Assembly (NCBI GenBank): GCA_000955785.1
Contig: JYOD01000017.1
Location: forward strand, 60,075 to 124,074
Origin: Burkholderiaceae bacterium 16
Lineage (GTDB): Bacteria > Pseudomonadota > Gammaproteobacteria > Burkholderiales > Burkholderiaceae
DNA: 64,000 bases
Direction: 5' to 3'
Part shown: positions 37,184-45,983 of the stretch, piece after piece
How positions within the stretch are numbered: the first letter of the stretch is position 1
How the letters are laid out: the number at the start of each line of letters is the position of its first letter
Translations under genes and position numbers: made by a program
The notes under the pieces: generated by a model
Databases searched by the model: none
Told to the model about the DNA's origin: nothing
Seen by the model: the letters and a program-made list of their open reading frames with translations, nothing else

Positions 37184-37219
37184 GCCTGCGAGGCTCGCCG
37201 GTCGGCCAGCCTCGCAGGC
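37184..37219. terminator. Hairpin downstream of the basic RHH-like protein
   Basis: GCCTGCGAGGCT pairs perfectly with AGCCTCGCAGGC (12 bp, 12-base loop), starting 14 bases after the stop codon. Probable terminator without a U-tract. Confidence 0.55.
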
Positions 37220-37227
37220 GTCATGGC

Positions 37228-37302
37228 GTCGAAGCGGCCTGCCAATTCCTGCTTCAGGCGCCGGCTGAGCGTCAGGTGCTGCTTGCTGATTGCCTTTGAC
37301 GT
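37228..37302 (-). pseudogene. Start-less fragment of a small repeated gene family (copy of the gene at 45101-45331)
   Basis: On the minus strand these 75 bases encode TSKAISKQHLTL followed by SRRLKQELAGRFD, closely matching the N-terminus of the intact 76-residue protein at 45331 (SK-I-KQ-L, RRLK-E-AGRFD). The DNA is clearly alike as well. In this copy the start ATG has become ACG and the remainder of the gene is lost. It lies between a hairpin and a chemoreceptor promoter. Confidence 0.6.
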
Positions 37303-37705
37303 TGATTCCGGCGCTTTCCTGGGTTCTCGGGGGTTCTCGGAAATGTCATATGCATCGGCTAGCCTGCTTAAGAGGGGCCGTCGGTACGCCACCCTCTCGG
37401 GGAGGCAATTTTTTGACAAAATCCGTATCGATGAGCCCCTGCCGCGCGCCTGCTCGCAATGCTAAATACCCGAGCAAGTCATTCTGCGAAGCGAAGTTTT
37501 CCGCTCGCTCAGCACGCTAAGCATTCTAAGTTCCCGCGCGCAACGCGGAACTCAACCCAAATTCTCCCAGCAGTGCGCCGCCGGCATCGAGCGATCGCCG
37601 TGAATGACACTGGGAGCGCCCCGGTTTTATGAAGTTTTTGTGACATAACCTAAAAGAGGCGCAAGTCCTGGCGTTAAGGGCTGTACTGCCTTCACTAGGT
37701 TCAAT
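37303..37705. other. Intergenic region upstream of a chemoreceptor gene
   Basis: About 400 bases with no gene. It contains a short direct repeat (GGTTCTCGGG near 37322) and the sigma28-like promoter listed separately. Otherwise nothing recognisable. Confidence 0.4.
37651..37677 (+). promoter_or_regulatory. Sigma28 (FliA)-like promoter of the chemoreceptor gene
   Basis: TAAA at 37651 and GGCGTTAA at 37670 match the flagellar consensus (TAAA-N15-GCCGATAA; six of eight in the -10) with exact spacing, 29 bases upstream of the ATG at 37706. Consistent with chemotaxis-regulon control. Confidence 0.5.
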
Positions 37706-39292
37706 ATGTCTCTACCTACCCAACCCCTTCTGGTGCGGCGTTTCCGCTCGCTATCGCTCATCGCCCGGCTGTGCCTTGCCCTCGCTTTTGTCTATGTATT
37801 CGGCGCAGCCGTCGGCGTGACCGGGATTGGAAGCCTGGCATTCGTCAGGCATACGGCAGACCATCTATACGATAACGACCTCGGTGGTGCCTTGATTGCG
37901 GAGCAGGCGCAATCCGTCATTGCGGAGACCGCCCGTGCTCAGCTTTCATTGACGGCCGCCACGAGCGGGGAGGAGCGCGAGGTCGCAAAGCAGGAGATGT
38001 TGAACGGGTTGACGACACTCGATGCCCTGCTGGCCGACTCCCGTCTTGCCTCGAACAGCGTTGTCGCACACGCGCGCAGCCAACACAAAAAGGCGAGGGA
38101 GATGGCTCTCGCCTATATCGAACTGATGCTGCGACAGCCACTCGATGCAATCCAGTTCGATGCCACCGTATCCGTGGATGGCCATTTCCTTGCGGAACAA
38201 CTGCAACACCTTACGGAAACCGTCCGGCGACTCAAGGACCAGCAGTTGGCGCAGGCGAAGGCTACGATGGCATCCGCTTCGGCGTCGCAGCGCTCAGCCC
38301 AGATCATCATGGTCGGGCTGCTTGCCGTGAGCCTGCTTGCTTCGGTGGTGATGGCCTATGTCATTGCTCGTCAGGTCAAGCGGGAACTCGGTGGTGAACC
38401 GGCGGACGCGACGCGCGCTGTCGACCGTATCGCCGTCGGTGACCTTAGCCTGCCCATTGCAGTGAGAAAAGGGGATACCTCCAGCATGCTGGCAAATCTG
38501 GCCAAGATGCAGTCGGCACTCAAGAGCACCCTGTCTGGCATTACGGATGCGGCGGCCTCTGTCTCGGTCGCGACGAAAGAGATATCGTCCGGCAATCAGG
38601 ACCTGTCGTTGCGTACTGAGCAGCAGGCGGCGTTGCTCGAGCGGGCAGCGACGTCAATGCAAGAATTGCTTGAAGACGTTAACCGTGCCAGCGACGAAGC
38701 CAAGGAGTCCAGCGCGATCGCGGCAGCAATGCTGGAGGCGACGGCGGATGGAAGTCGGGTCACAGAGCGCCTGGCCGGAAAGATGACCGACCTGCATGAC
38801 CATTCCCGCGCGGTTGCAGAGATTGTGCAGCTTATCGAGACCATCGCTTTCCAGACCAACATACTGGCCCTGAACGCTTCCGTGGAAGCGGCCAGGGCAG
38901 GTAGCCAGGGGCGGGGCTTTGCTGTCGTTGCCGCCGAGGTCCGGACGCTGGCTCAACGCTGCGCCGCCGCGGCAAAGGAGATTGGTGGCGTCATCTCGAA
39001 AACCGTAGCGGACGTGAGTGCCGGTGCAGCCCTGGCTCGCGATGCTACGGTTTCGATGGCCGGTGTCCGGCACTCGGTCGAGCGAACAGTGGCGTTCGCA
39101 ACCGCGATGCAGGCGACTAGCCAGGGTCAGGCCGACAAGCTTGAGAAGCTTCGCACAGCGGTGCATGCGATGGACGAATCAACACAGCAGAACTCTGCTT
39201 TGGTTGAGCAAGTTGCTTCTGCGGCAAGCATGCTGCATCAGCAAGCCGAAGGTCTTGCCGCGGATGCGGCAACTTTCAAGCTTGGGGCCTAA
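37706..39292 (+). CDS. Methyl-accepting chemotaxis protein with four-helix-bundle sensor
   Basis: A 528-residue transducer with an N-terminal helix (about 23-45), a roughly 145-residue periplasmic four-helix-bundle domain, a second helix (about 198-222), a HAMP region and a cytoplasmic domain carrying the signalling tip [20 protein letters not shown]. The pattern [21 protein letters not shown] is that of Tsr/Tar-type receptors of Burkholderiaceae. Ligand unknown. No CheB/CheR pentapeptide at the C-terminus. A sigma28-like promoter precedes it. Confidence 0.93.
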   Translation: MSLPTQPLLVRRFRSLSLIARLCLALAFVYVFGAAVGVTGIGSLAFVRHTADHLYDNDLGGALIAEQAQSVIAETARAQLSLTAATSGEEREVAKQEMLNGLTTLDALLADSRLASNSVVAHARSQHKKAREMALAYIELMLRQPLDAIQFDATVSVDGHFLAEQLQHLTETVRRLKDQQLAQAKATMASASASQRSAQIIMVGLLAVSLLASVVMAYVIARQVKRELGGEPADATRAVDRIAVGDLSLPIAVRKGDTSSMLANLAKMQSALKSTLSGITDAAASVSVATKEISSGNQDLSLRTEQQAALLERAATSMQELLEDVNRASDEAKESSAIAAAMLEATADGSRVTERLAGKMTDLHDHSRAVAEIVQLIETIAFQTNILALNASVEAARAGSQGRGFAVVAAEVRTLAQRCAAAAKEIGGVISKTVADVSAGAALARDATVSMAGVRHSVERTVAFATAMQATSQGQADKLEKLRTAVHAMDESTQQNSALVEQVASAASMLHQQAEGLAADAATFKLGA

Positions 39293-39391
39293 AGCACTTA
39301 AACGAGCGTGACCGGCTCCAATCATTCGGATTAGTCCAACCGCTGGCTGTGCTGTTGTGAGGATCCCGCCCCGCGCGCTTGCCCGGCCGCG

Positions 39392-39610
39392 CTAGCGCAG
39401 GATGCCGCCCACATGTCCCAGCCCCATTCCGATGGCGTACAACGAGCACGCCAGTGTCATCAGCAGCAGGGCGCCCACCATCGAAGCGGTCATCGTTTGC
39501 GTTGCCATCACCGACAGGAAGGACGCGCTGCGCCAGCTAGCGGTGGCAAGGCGGTACGACGCACGGCCGATTCGCTTGCCGGCGGCAATGGGGAAAGTGC
39601 GTTGCATCAT
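39392..39610 (-). CDS. Small membrane protein downstream of the efflux operon
   Basis: From the ATG at 39610 (GGAG upstream) the product is 72 residues: a basic N-terminal half and one hydrophobic helix (SMVGALLLMTLACSLYAIGMGLG, near the C-terminus). It follows emrB by 95 bases on the same strand and may be part of that operon. No family recognised. Confidence 0.5.
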   Translation of the reverse strand: MMQRTFPIAAGKRIGRASYRLATASWRSASFLSVMATQTMTASMVGALLLMTLACSLYAIGMGLGHVGGILR

Positions 39611-39705
39611 CGATGGCTCCGGCTTATCAGTGGATGGTCCTTGCCAGGCGGCAATCCATCCTTGCGGCGCGCGCAGACAGATTGACCTCATGCGATACGG
39701 ACGCT

Positions 39706-41268
39706 TCAGTGCGCGGCCGCGGCGGCCTCCGATACCTGGCCCTTGACCGGCTTGGTGAGCCAGATCAGCGGCACGATCAAGATGAAGATCACGCCCGAGA
39801 TCCAGAAGATGTCGTTCAGGCCCAGCATGATGGCTTGCGTGTTCAGGCTGCGCTCGAAGTACGCCACGGCCTGGCCCGGCGTGAAGCCCAGCGTCGATTG
39901 GATCGACTGGAGGGCGGCACCGTACAGCGGGTTGTTCGGGCTGGCTTGCTCGGCCAGTTGGGCGTGATGCAGCACGGCGCGGTTGTTCCAGCCGGTCGTG
40001 GCCAGCGACGTACCGACCGCCCCGCAGAACACGCGGGCGAAGTTGGACAGGCCGGCGGCTGCGGGAATCTTCTCAGGCGGCTGGCCCGAGAGGATGATCG
40101 CGGTCAGCGGCACGAAGAAGAGCGCGGTCGGAATGCCTTGCAGCAAGGTGGGCAGCACCAGGGTGAAGGTATCCACGCCGGTGGTGTAGTGGGAACGCAT
40201 GAAGAAGACAGCCGCGAAGCCGACGAAGGATAGCGTGGCAAGCACACGCAATTCCGCCTTGGGCATCAGCTTGCCCAGCACCGGCGTGAGCAGCACGGCA
40301 AAGATCCCCAGCGGTGCGGTCGCAAGGCCGGCGTTGACGGCCGGGTAGGCCAGGTACTGCTGCATCCATTGCGGCAACACAACCAGGTTGGCAAAGAAGA
40401 CCGCGAAGGCAACCGAGATGGCGACGGTGCCGGCCAGGAAGTTGCGTCCCTTGAACAGGCGCAGGTCGATGATCGGATTCTCTTCGGTCAACTCCCAGAT
40501 CACGAAGAAGAGGAAGCTGAGCAGCGCCACCACGGCCAGGATGATGATGACCGGGGAGCTGAACCAGTCCAGGTCCTTGCCTTTGTCGAGCATGATCTGC
40601 AACGAGGCGACCCAGGTAATCAGCGAGGCCAGGCCCACCAGGTCGATCGGCAGCTTGCGGACCGGCGTCTCGCGGTCGCGGTAGACGGCCCACGTAACGG
40701 CCGCGGCAAACAGGCCGACCGGCACGTTGATGTAGAAGATCCAGGACCACGAGTAGCTGTCGGTCATCCAGCCGCCCAGCGCGGGGCCGGCGATCGGGCC
40801 CACGGTGGCGGTCATGGCCCACAGCGCCAGCGCCATGGCGCTCTTCTCCTTGGGATACGAGCCCAGCAGGATGGATTGCGACAACGGGATCAGCGGTCCT
40901 GCCACCGCGCCCTGCAGGATCCGCGCGGCGAGCAGCACGGTCAGGTTGGGGGCGATGCCACACAGCCAGGACGACAGCACGAACAGAAGGATCGCGGTGA
41001 CGAACAGGCGGATCTGACCCACACGCTGGGTCAGCCAACCCGTCAACGGAATCGCGACGGCGTTGGCCGCGGCGAACAATGTGATCACCCAGGTGCCTTC
41101 GTCGATCGACACACCGAGGTTGCCTGAGATGGTCGGGATCGCGACGTTGGCGATCGACGAGTCCAGCACGTTCATGAAGGTGGCCAGGGCCACGGCGAAG
41201 CTTCCCAGCACGAGCTTGCCGCCGGTGAGCGGGGCGGGTGCGGTCTGGGTCTGGGCTGGGGATTGCAT
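39706..41268 (-). CDS. emrB: EmrB-type multidrug efflux permease (DHA2 MFS)
   Basis: A 520-residue inner-membrane proton antiporter with 14 predicted helices. DHA2 marks include FMNVLDSSIANVAIPTI in helix 1, GWLTQRVG (motif A-like), RILQGAVAGPLIPLSQS, and a motif C-like GPALGGWMTDSYSW. With the HlyD-type adaptor and the NodT-type outer-membrane channel just upstream it should form a tripartite pump. A copy of the MarR-operator sequence lies 70 bases before its start, so it may also have its own promoter. Confidence 0.92.
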   Translation of the reverse strand: MQSPAQTQTAPAPLTGGKLVLGSFAVALATFMNVLDSSIANVAIPTISGNLGVSIDEGTWVITLFAAANAVAIPLTGWLTQRVGQIRLFVTAILLFVLSSWLCGIAPNLTVLLAARILQGAVAGPLIPLSQSILLGSYPKEKSAMALALWAMTATVGPIAGPALGGWMTDSYSWSWIFYINVPVGLFAAAVTWAVYRDRETPVRKLPIDLVGLASLITWVASLQIMLDKGKDLDWFSSPVIIILAVVALLSFLFFVIWELTEENPIIDLRLFKGRNFLAGTVAISVAFAVFFANLVVLPQWMQQYLAYPAVNAGLATAPLGIFAVLLTPVLGKLMPKAELRVLATLSFVGFAAVFFMRSHYTTGVDTFTLVLPTLLQGIPTALFFVPLTAIILSGQPPEKIPAAAGLSNFARVFCGAVGTSLATTGWNNRAVLHHAQLAEQASPNNPLYGAALQSIQSTLGFTPGQAVAYFERSLNTQAIMLGLNDIFWISGVIFILIVPLIWLTKPVKGQVSEAAAAAH

Positions 41269-41337
41269 GGGGGCGTTCCGAAAGAGATTCGCTCTGGGGA
41301 AGCCGCCGCACGATCTGCGGCGGCGGTTCGGCTAGTA

Positions 41338-41353
41338 ATCTGATATGTCAGAT
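41338..41353. promoter_or_regulatory. MarR-type operator, copy in front of emrB
   Basis: ATCTGA-TATG-TCAGAT, a perfect 6-bp inverted repeat with a 4-base spacer, in the 119-base gap between emrA and emrB. Two near-identical copies lie before nodT and marR. Confidence 0.7.
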
Positions 41354-41387
41354 AAATGGGCGAGAGAGGGCTGGTGCATTGCAGTGT

Positions 41388-42671
41388 TCAGGCCCCGGCC
41401 GCTTGCATGAGCGGCTGAGGCTTCGCGCCTTGCTCCGTACGCTGCGCCGGCAGTTTCGCCACGTCCGTGCCGGACTTGCCGTTGCTGTTCTGCGCAATGA
41501 TCCGCGTGATCTCGCGGTCGGCCTCTTCGCCATAGCGTTGGAACACATCGGTGCGATAGGTCGTGCGATACGGCGTTTCGCCGCCGGCGGCGAGCTGCGA
41601 ACCGGTGGCCGTGTGCGTTGCTACGTCGACCTGCATCGACAGGCCGATCTGCAGCGGGTGCGCGCGCAGTTCCGCCGGATCGAGCAGGATACGCACGGGC
41701 AGGCGCTGCACGACCTTGATCCAGTTGCCGGTGGCGTTCTGCGCGGGCAGCGCGGAGAAGGCGCTGCCGGTGCCGGCCGAGAAGCCCACTACCTTGCCGT
41801 GGTAGGTCACACCGCCGCCGTACAGGTCGGCATGCAGTTCGACCGGCTGGCCCATGCGGATGTGCTTGAGTTGGACTTCCTTGAAATTGGCGTCCACCCA
41901 AACGCCGTCGAGCGGCACGATCGCCATTAGCGGCGTGCCAGGGGCAACGCGTTGGCCTACCTGCACCGAACGCCGCGCCACGTATCCCGTGACCGGGGCG
42001 GGAAGCGTGTTGCGGGCATTGGCCAGATACGCGTCACGCACCTTGGCCGCGGAGGCGAGCACGCTGGGGTGGTCGGCAACGGACGCCTGGTCCGTCAACG
42101 CATGGTTAGAGGCCAGTTGCTGGCGAGCGCTTTCGAGCGCGGCTTCGGCGGCCTTTACCGCATCGCGGGCGTGCGCCACGTCTTCGGCGGCTACGGCGCC
42201 GGCTTCGCCCACCTCGGTACGGCGGCGCAGGTCGTCCCTGGCGCGGGCGAGGTCCGCCTGGCGTTGCCGCACCGTGGCGTCGAGCACGCTGTTGTTGACG
42301 TAAAGTGCGCTGACCTGGCGTACGGTCTGGCCCAACGCGGCTTCGGCGCTGGCGAGCGCAACCCTGGCATCGGCGGCGTCGAGGGACACCACCGGCTCGC
42401 CGGCCTTCACGATCTGCGTGTCGTCGGCATTGACCGCGATCACCGTGCCGATGACTTGCGGCGTGAGCTGGACCAGGTTGCCGTTGACATAGGCGTCATC
42501 GGTTTCCTCGTGAAAGCGCGCCACGCTGTAGTAGTAAGCGCCGTAGCCGGCCACGGCGATCGCGCTGGCCAGGCCGAGCAAGGCAAGCAGGCGCTTGCGG
42601 GTGTTTTGCCTGGGGGACTTGGCGGGTTGGGCTTCGGCGGTAGCCTGGTCGGTCTTGGTCGTTTCGTTCAT
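41388..42671 (-). CDS. emrA: EmrA-type membrane fusion protein (HlyD family)
   Basis: A 427-residue periplasmic adaptor with one N-terminal helix (about 28-47), a barrel-sandwich lipoyl half (NGNLVQLTPQVIGTVIAVNADDTQIVKAG), a long coiled-coil hairpin (about 105-215), and the returning lipoyl/beta-barrel (APVTGYVARRSVQVGQ, PLDGVWVDANFKEVQL). The layout matches EmrA. It links the EmrB permease to the outer-membrane channel. CAGGTGAC precedes the ATG. Confidence 0.92.
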   Translation of the reverse strand: MNETTKTDQATAEAQPAKSPRQNTRKRLLALLGLASAIAVAGYGAYYYSVARFHEETDDAYVNGNLVQLTPQVIGTVIAVNADDTQIVKAGEPVVSLDAADARVALASAEAALGQTVRQVSALYVNNSVLDATVRQRQADLARARDDLRRRTEVGEAGAVAAEDVAHARDAVKAAEAALESARQQLASNHALTDQASVADHPSVLASAAKVRDAYLANARNTLPAPVTGYVARRSVQVGQRVAPGTPLMAIVPLDGVWVDANFKEVQLKHIRMGQPVELHADLYGGGVTYHGKVVGFSAGTGSAFSALPAQNATGNWIKVVQRLPVRILLDPAELRAHPLQIGLSMQVDVATHTATGSQLAAGGETPYRTTYRTDVFQRYGEEADREITRIIAQNSNGKSGTDVAKLPAQRTEQGAKPQPLMQAAGA

Positions 42672-42716
42672 GGTGTCACCTGTTCGTTTTCGCGTTCGTT
42701 TTCGTTGAGAGCGGAG

Positions 42717-44189
42717 TTAGCGGGACTGTGCCGCCTGTTTGGTCGAGCCAGAGGCATCCGTGTAGCCGCCACCCAGCGCCGCGGCGAGGGCAATCTGCCG
42801 GTCGCGGCGATTCATGCGCAGGTTGGCTACCGCCTGGCTGCTGGAGAGCGCATTGGTCTGCGCGTTCAGCACGGTGAGCTGGTTGGTCAGGCCTGCCTTG
42901 TACTGCGCCAGGGCCAGGGTCAGCGCGCGCTGCGCGGCGGTGTCGCTGCGGATCGCGCTGTCGATCTGCGCGTCGATGGCGCGAACATCGGAGAGCTGGG
43001 TCGCAACATCGGTCAGGGCGTTCACCAGGGTTTCGTTGTAGTTCGCGACGGCAAAGTCGAATTCGGCGTAGCGGCCCTTGAGCTGCGCGCGCAGCGCGCC
43101 GCCATCGAAGATCGGCAGGTGGATCGCGGGACCGGCCGAGGCCGTGCGGCTGGCGGCGCGCAGGAAGCGGCCCCAGCCAAAGGCGTCGAGGCCGATCGCG
43201 GCGGACAGGTTGATGTCCGGATAGAACTCCGCCTTGGCCACCTTGATGTCGTGCAGGGTGGCATCGACGCGCCAGCGGGCGGCGACGATGTCGGGGCGGC
43301 GCGAGACCAGATCGGCCGGCAGGTTGTCGGGCAGGCGGACTTCGTCGCCGGTGGCCAGGGCAGGGCGGCTGATCGCCAGGCCACGGTCCGGACCCTGGCC
43401 GAGCAGCGCGCCCAGTTGGTAGCGCGTGCGCTGGATATTGCCGTCTAGCGAGGAGAGCGCGACTTCGCTGGCGGCCAGATTGGCTTCGGCGGTGCGCTTC
43501 TCGACCTCGGTCTCCAGTCCCATGGTCACGCGCCCGCTGGTCACGCGCAGCACGCCACGGCGCTGCTTCACTTCGTCCTGCGCAATGTCGTGCAACGCGT
43601 AGAGGCGGGCCAGCTCATTGTAGGCCCGGGCAATCGCGCTGCTTAGCGTCAGCTTCACCTGTTCCGCCTCGGCCTCGCTGGCGTGCACCGCGGATACAGC
43701 GGACTTCAGGGCTTCGCGGTTCTTGCCCCACAGATCGAGTTCATAAGAGGCGTTGATGACCGCCTTGTTCTCCGACTGCCAGGACCCGGCAAACGGGGGC
43801 GGCACGAGCGTGCTTTCCGAGAAACGTTGACGCGTCCAGGAATAGCCGGCGCCCACCTGCGGCAGCGTATTGGCGTTGGCACCCTCGCTGAGCGCCGTGG
43901 CGGAAGCCACGCGAGCCCGGGCCTTTTCCAGCGACGGGCTGCCTTGCAGCGCTTCACCGATCAGTGCCTTGAGCTGGGCGTCGCCGAACTGGTCGGTCCA
44001 GTCCGCCGAAGGCCAGCGGCCTTGCTCGGCGGGGATGCTCTGCGTGGTGGCGTAGGAAGTGGCTTCGGCGATGTGCTTGTCGCTGTGGATGCCGGCATAG
44101 TTGGCGCAGCCGGCCAGGACCGCCGCCATCAACACCGAGAGCGCGGGGCCTGCGAAGCGGCGTGCCGAAGAGGTAATCTGATTGTACAT
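42717..44189 (-). CDS. NodT-family outer-membrane efflux lipoprotein
   Basis: A 490-residue TolC-like channel protein with a lipoprotein signal (VLMAAVLAGCANYAG, lipobox Cys about 28) and two outer-membrane-efflux repeats. NodT/OprM-type strands such as GAGYSWTRQRFSES, YELDLWGKNREALK and LPADLVSRRPDIVAARW are present. It is the first structural gene after marR and supplies the outer-membrane part of the pump. The start ATG at 44189 directly abuts an operator copy, so repression probably blocks transcription start or ribosome access. Confidence 0.92.
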   Translation of the reverse strand: MYNQITSSARRFAGPALSVLMAAVLAGCANYAGIHSDKHIAEATSYATTQSIPAEQGRWPSADWTDQFGDAQLKALIGEALQGSPSLEKARARVASATALSEGANANTLPQVGAGYSWTRQRFSESTLVPPPFAGSWQSENKAVINASYELDLWGKNREALKSAVSAVHASEAEAEQVKLTLSSAIARAYNELARLYALHDIAQDEVKQRRGVLRVTSGRVTMGLETEVEKRTAEANLAASEVALSSLDGNIQRTRYQLGALLGQGPDRGLAISRPALATGDEVRLPDNLPADLVSRRPDIVAARWRVDATLHDIKVAKAEFYPDINLSAAIGLDAFGWGRFLRAASRTASAGPAIHLPIFDGGALRAQLKGRYAEFDFAVANYNETLVNALTDVATQLSDVRAIDAQIDSAIRSDTAAQRALTLALAQYKAGLTNQLTVLNAQTNALSSSQAVANLRMNRRDRQIALAAALGGGYTDASGSTKQAAQSR

Positions 44190-44190
44190 T

Positions 44191-44206
44191 ATCTGACCTA
44201 TCAGTT
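44191..44206. promoter_or_regulatory. MarR-type operator, copy in front of nodT
   Basis: ATCTGA-CCTA-TCAGTT, one mismatch from the perfect inverted repeat seen before emrB; it lies immediately upstream of the nodT start codon, in the 37-base gap after marR. Confidence 0.7.
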
Positions 44207-44226
44207 AAATGAGCAAAAAAAAGCGA

Positions 44227-44664
44227 TCAAATATTCGCAAATTTGGCAAGGAGCCGGCGGAATTCAGTGAATTCCTCCGGGCTGAACATCTTCAGTCGGG
44301 CATTGAGCACCTTCGGCGCCACTTCCGGAATGCGCTCTGCGACGGCCATGCCCTTCTCCGTCAGCGTCAGGTTGACCATCCTGCGATCGTCGACGCTACG
44401 GCTGCGCGCCAGCAGGCCCTTGCTTTCCAGTTTGTCCAGCATGCGGGTCATCAGGCCGCTGTCGATGCAGAGCAGCTTGCTCATCTCGTACGGCGTGTGG
44501 GCCACGCCACGCGTCAGGAGGAGCAGAATCCCCATATGCTGGGCAGTGATTTCCAGGTCTCTCAGAGCCGCATCCATTTCGCACAGGAGGCCGTCGCGGG
44601 CACGGTTGAGAAAGAACCCGACGCTCTGCATGAGCTGATAGTTCTCCTTCGAGTAATGATCCAC
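44227..44664 (-). CDS. MarR-family repressor of the efflux operon
   Basis: A 145-residue winged-helix dimer protein. ITAQHMGILLLL, EMSKLLCIDSGLMTRMLDKLESKGLLAR (recognition helix) and the wing SVDDRRMVNLTLTEKG are typical of MarR/EmrR. The start is GTG with GAGG upstream. Being first in the operon and flanked by operator copies, it is very likely an autorepressor released by pump substrates. Confidence 0.92.
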   Translation of the reverse strand: MDHYSKENYQLMQSVGFFLNRARDGLLCEMDAALRDLEITAQHMGILLLLTRGVAHTPYEMSKLLCIDSGLMTRMLDKLESKGLLARSRSVDDRRMVNLTLTEKGMAVAERIPEVAPKVLNARLKMFSPEEFTEFRRLLAKFANI

Positions 44665-44698
44665 GGTGAGACCTCATCGGTGTTGTTGACGAAACAGT

Positions 44699-44714
44699 AG
44701 TTGATAAGTCAGAT
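44699..44714. promoter_or_regulatory. MarR-type operator, copy in front of marR
   Basis: AGTTGA-TAAG-TCAGAT: the right arm is identical to the other two copies and the left arm differs at two positions. It lies 35 bases before the marR start, where an autoregulatory site is expected. Confidence 0.65.
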
Positions 44715-45100
44715 ATATGCAAGATAGATTTTTGGCCTGAAGCGCTGCGCGACGGTTGATCTCGTCCAAGCCGCTGATTTGTATGGTGACTTTAGGTGGC
44801 GTGGGTTGGCACAGCCAGCATCAGACCTGGCGGCGCGACCGCAATTCATTCGCCGGCGCGAGTGCTTCAAGCGCCGGCAACGCATGACGTATCAACGCCG
44901 AAGAGCGCTCCCGGGCATATCAGCGGGAGCGTCGCGTTGACCGGAATCCGGGTCGTGGCAGGGAGCTTTCAGCAGCATGAAGCCTGGAACCTCATCGCGC
45001 AGGCGAAGAGGCGCCGGGGTAAGAAAAAGGAACTAGTTCTCGACCCGGGTTGCATTTGCGTCATGGAGTCGACGCGGCCTGCCGTCGCCGGAATATCTGC
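44715..45100. other. Intergenic region upstream of the efflux operon
   Basis: About 390 bases without a convincing gene. A plus-strand frame runs through it but has no family features or ribosome site. Presumably contains the marR promoter near its left end. Confidence 0.4.
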
Positions 45101-45331
45101 CTATCCGCGCTTTGCCGAATCCTCGAACCTGGCGAATACGCGAGCCTGGACAGCGTCCATGACAGCAAGGACGCGCTCATCCGCGGGTGCGCTTGCTGTC
45201 ACGCCGGTCGCCTTTTTCGGCTTTGAGCCGACCGGATAGAAGACAAACACCGTATCGAACCGGCCTGCCGATTCCTTCTTCAGGCGTCGGTTGAGCGCCT
45301 TCAGGTACTGCTTCTTGATGGTCTTGGACAT
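45101..45331 (-). CDS. Small basic protein, intact member of a local repeated family
   Basis: A 76-residue protein. The N-terminus (MSKTIKKQYLKAL, then NRRLKKESAGRFD) is very basic; the C-terminal half (SAPADERVLAVMDAVQARVFARFE) is a likely helix. A degenerate copy of the first 25 codons lies at 37228-37302. The ATG at 45331 is supported by that comparison, as homology begins exactly there; the SD is weak. Function unknown; a nucleic-acid-binding role is only a guess from its charge. Confidence 0.6.
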   Translation of the reverse strand: MSKTIKKQYLKALNRRLKKESAGRFDTVFVFYPVGSKPKKATGVTASAPADERVLAVMDAVQARVFARFEDSAKRG

Positions 45332-45419
45332 AGGTTCCGGGGCTCTCAGTGCTGTTGTAAATGGGGGGCTCGTTTCAACTGGCGTAGCGACAACTTCCAC
45401 GGCGTTCGTCCCAAGGCAG

Positions 45420-45674
45420 CTAGCCGGGATGCGCCCGCGAAGACGGGGGCAGCCGACCGCTGCCGATCAGTTCCATAAGATCGGCGACCCGTGTCTCGGC
45501 CATGGCAAAGGCCTCGGTTTCTTCCATGGAAGGCCGTCCCGCGCGAAACACCGTCTGCAGTGTCCCGGCAAGTGTGTGGTGGCGGACAAGAACGAACCCC
45601 TGGTGCTTTCCATTCGTAAGTGGCTCGGTGTAGGCTTTAAATTCGTAATAGCCGGCGCGCTTGTTACTTTCCAT
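45420..45674 (-). CDS. Small protein of unknown function, 84 residues
   Basis: Frame from an ATG at 45674 with GAGAAG upstream. The product (MESNKRAGYYEFKAYTEPL, then KHQGFVLVRHHTLAGTLQTVF) has a beta-rich start, then an acidic helix (SMEETEAFAMAETRVADLMELI). Codon use and composition look protein-like, unlike the antisense frames. It lies 88 bases upstream of the small basic protein, same strand. No family recognised. Confidence 0.55.
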   Translation of the reverse strand: MESNKRAGYYEFKAYTEPLTNGKHQGFVLVRHHTLAGTLQTVFRAGRPSMEETEAFAMAETRVADLMELIGSGRLPPSSRAHPG

Positions 45675-45983
45675 GCACTTCTCGCTTTTATGGTGCGCAC
45701 GGAGTCCGCCAGCGCGCAGTGGCGAACTTCGGCTCAGCTTGCGGACCCACCCGCCGGGCTGGCTGGGTGTGCATACGCGGGCGAGTGGATTTCTCCCCGA
45801 CGCAATGTGCGACCCTCCTGGCAGTAACGAGAGGGTCTAACCTTAGGATATCAATTCGCAGGCTAGCGTTCCTCAGGGAATTTCCCGGAGACCGCTTGCG
45901 CGGCATGGGCGGCGCCCCGCCCGCCTGAGAATCCCGTAACACCCTTCAAACGCACGTTCGTGGTTCAGGCGGGGAGATATGCC
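45675..45983. other. Intergenic region before the CYTH-CHAD gene
   Basis: About 310 bases, slightly lower in GC than its surroundings, with no convincing gene. Likely divergent promoters only. Confidence 0.35.
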
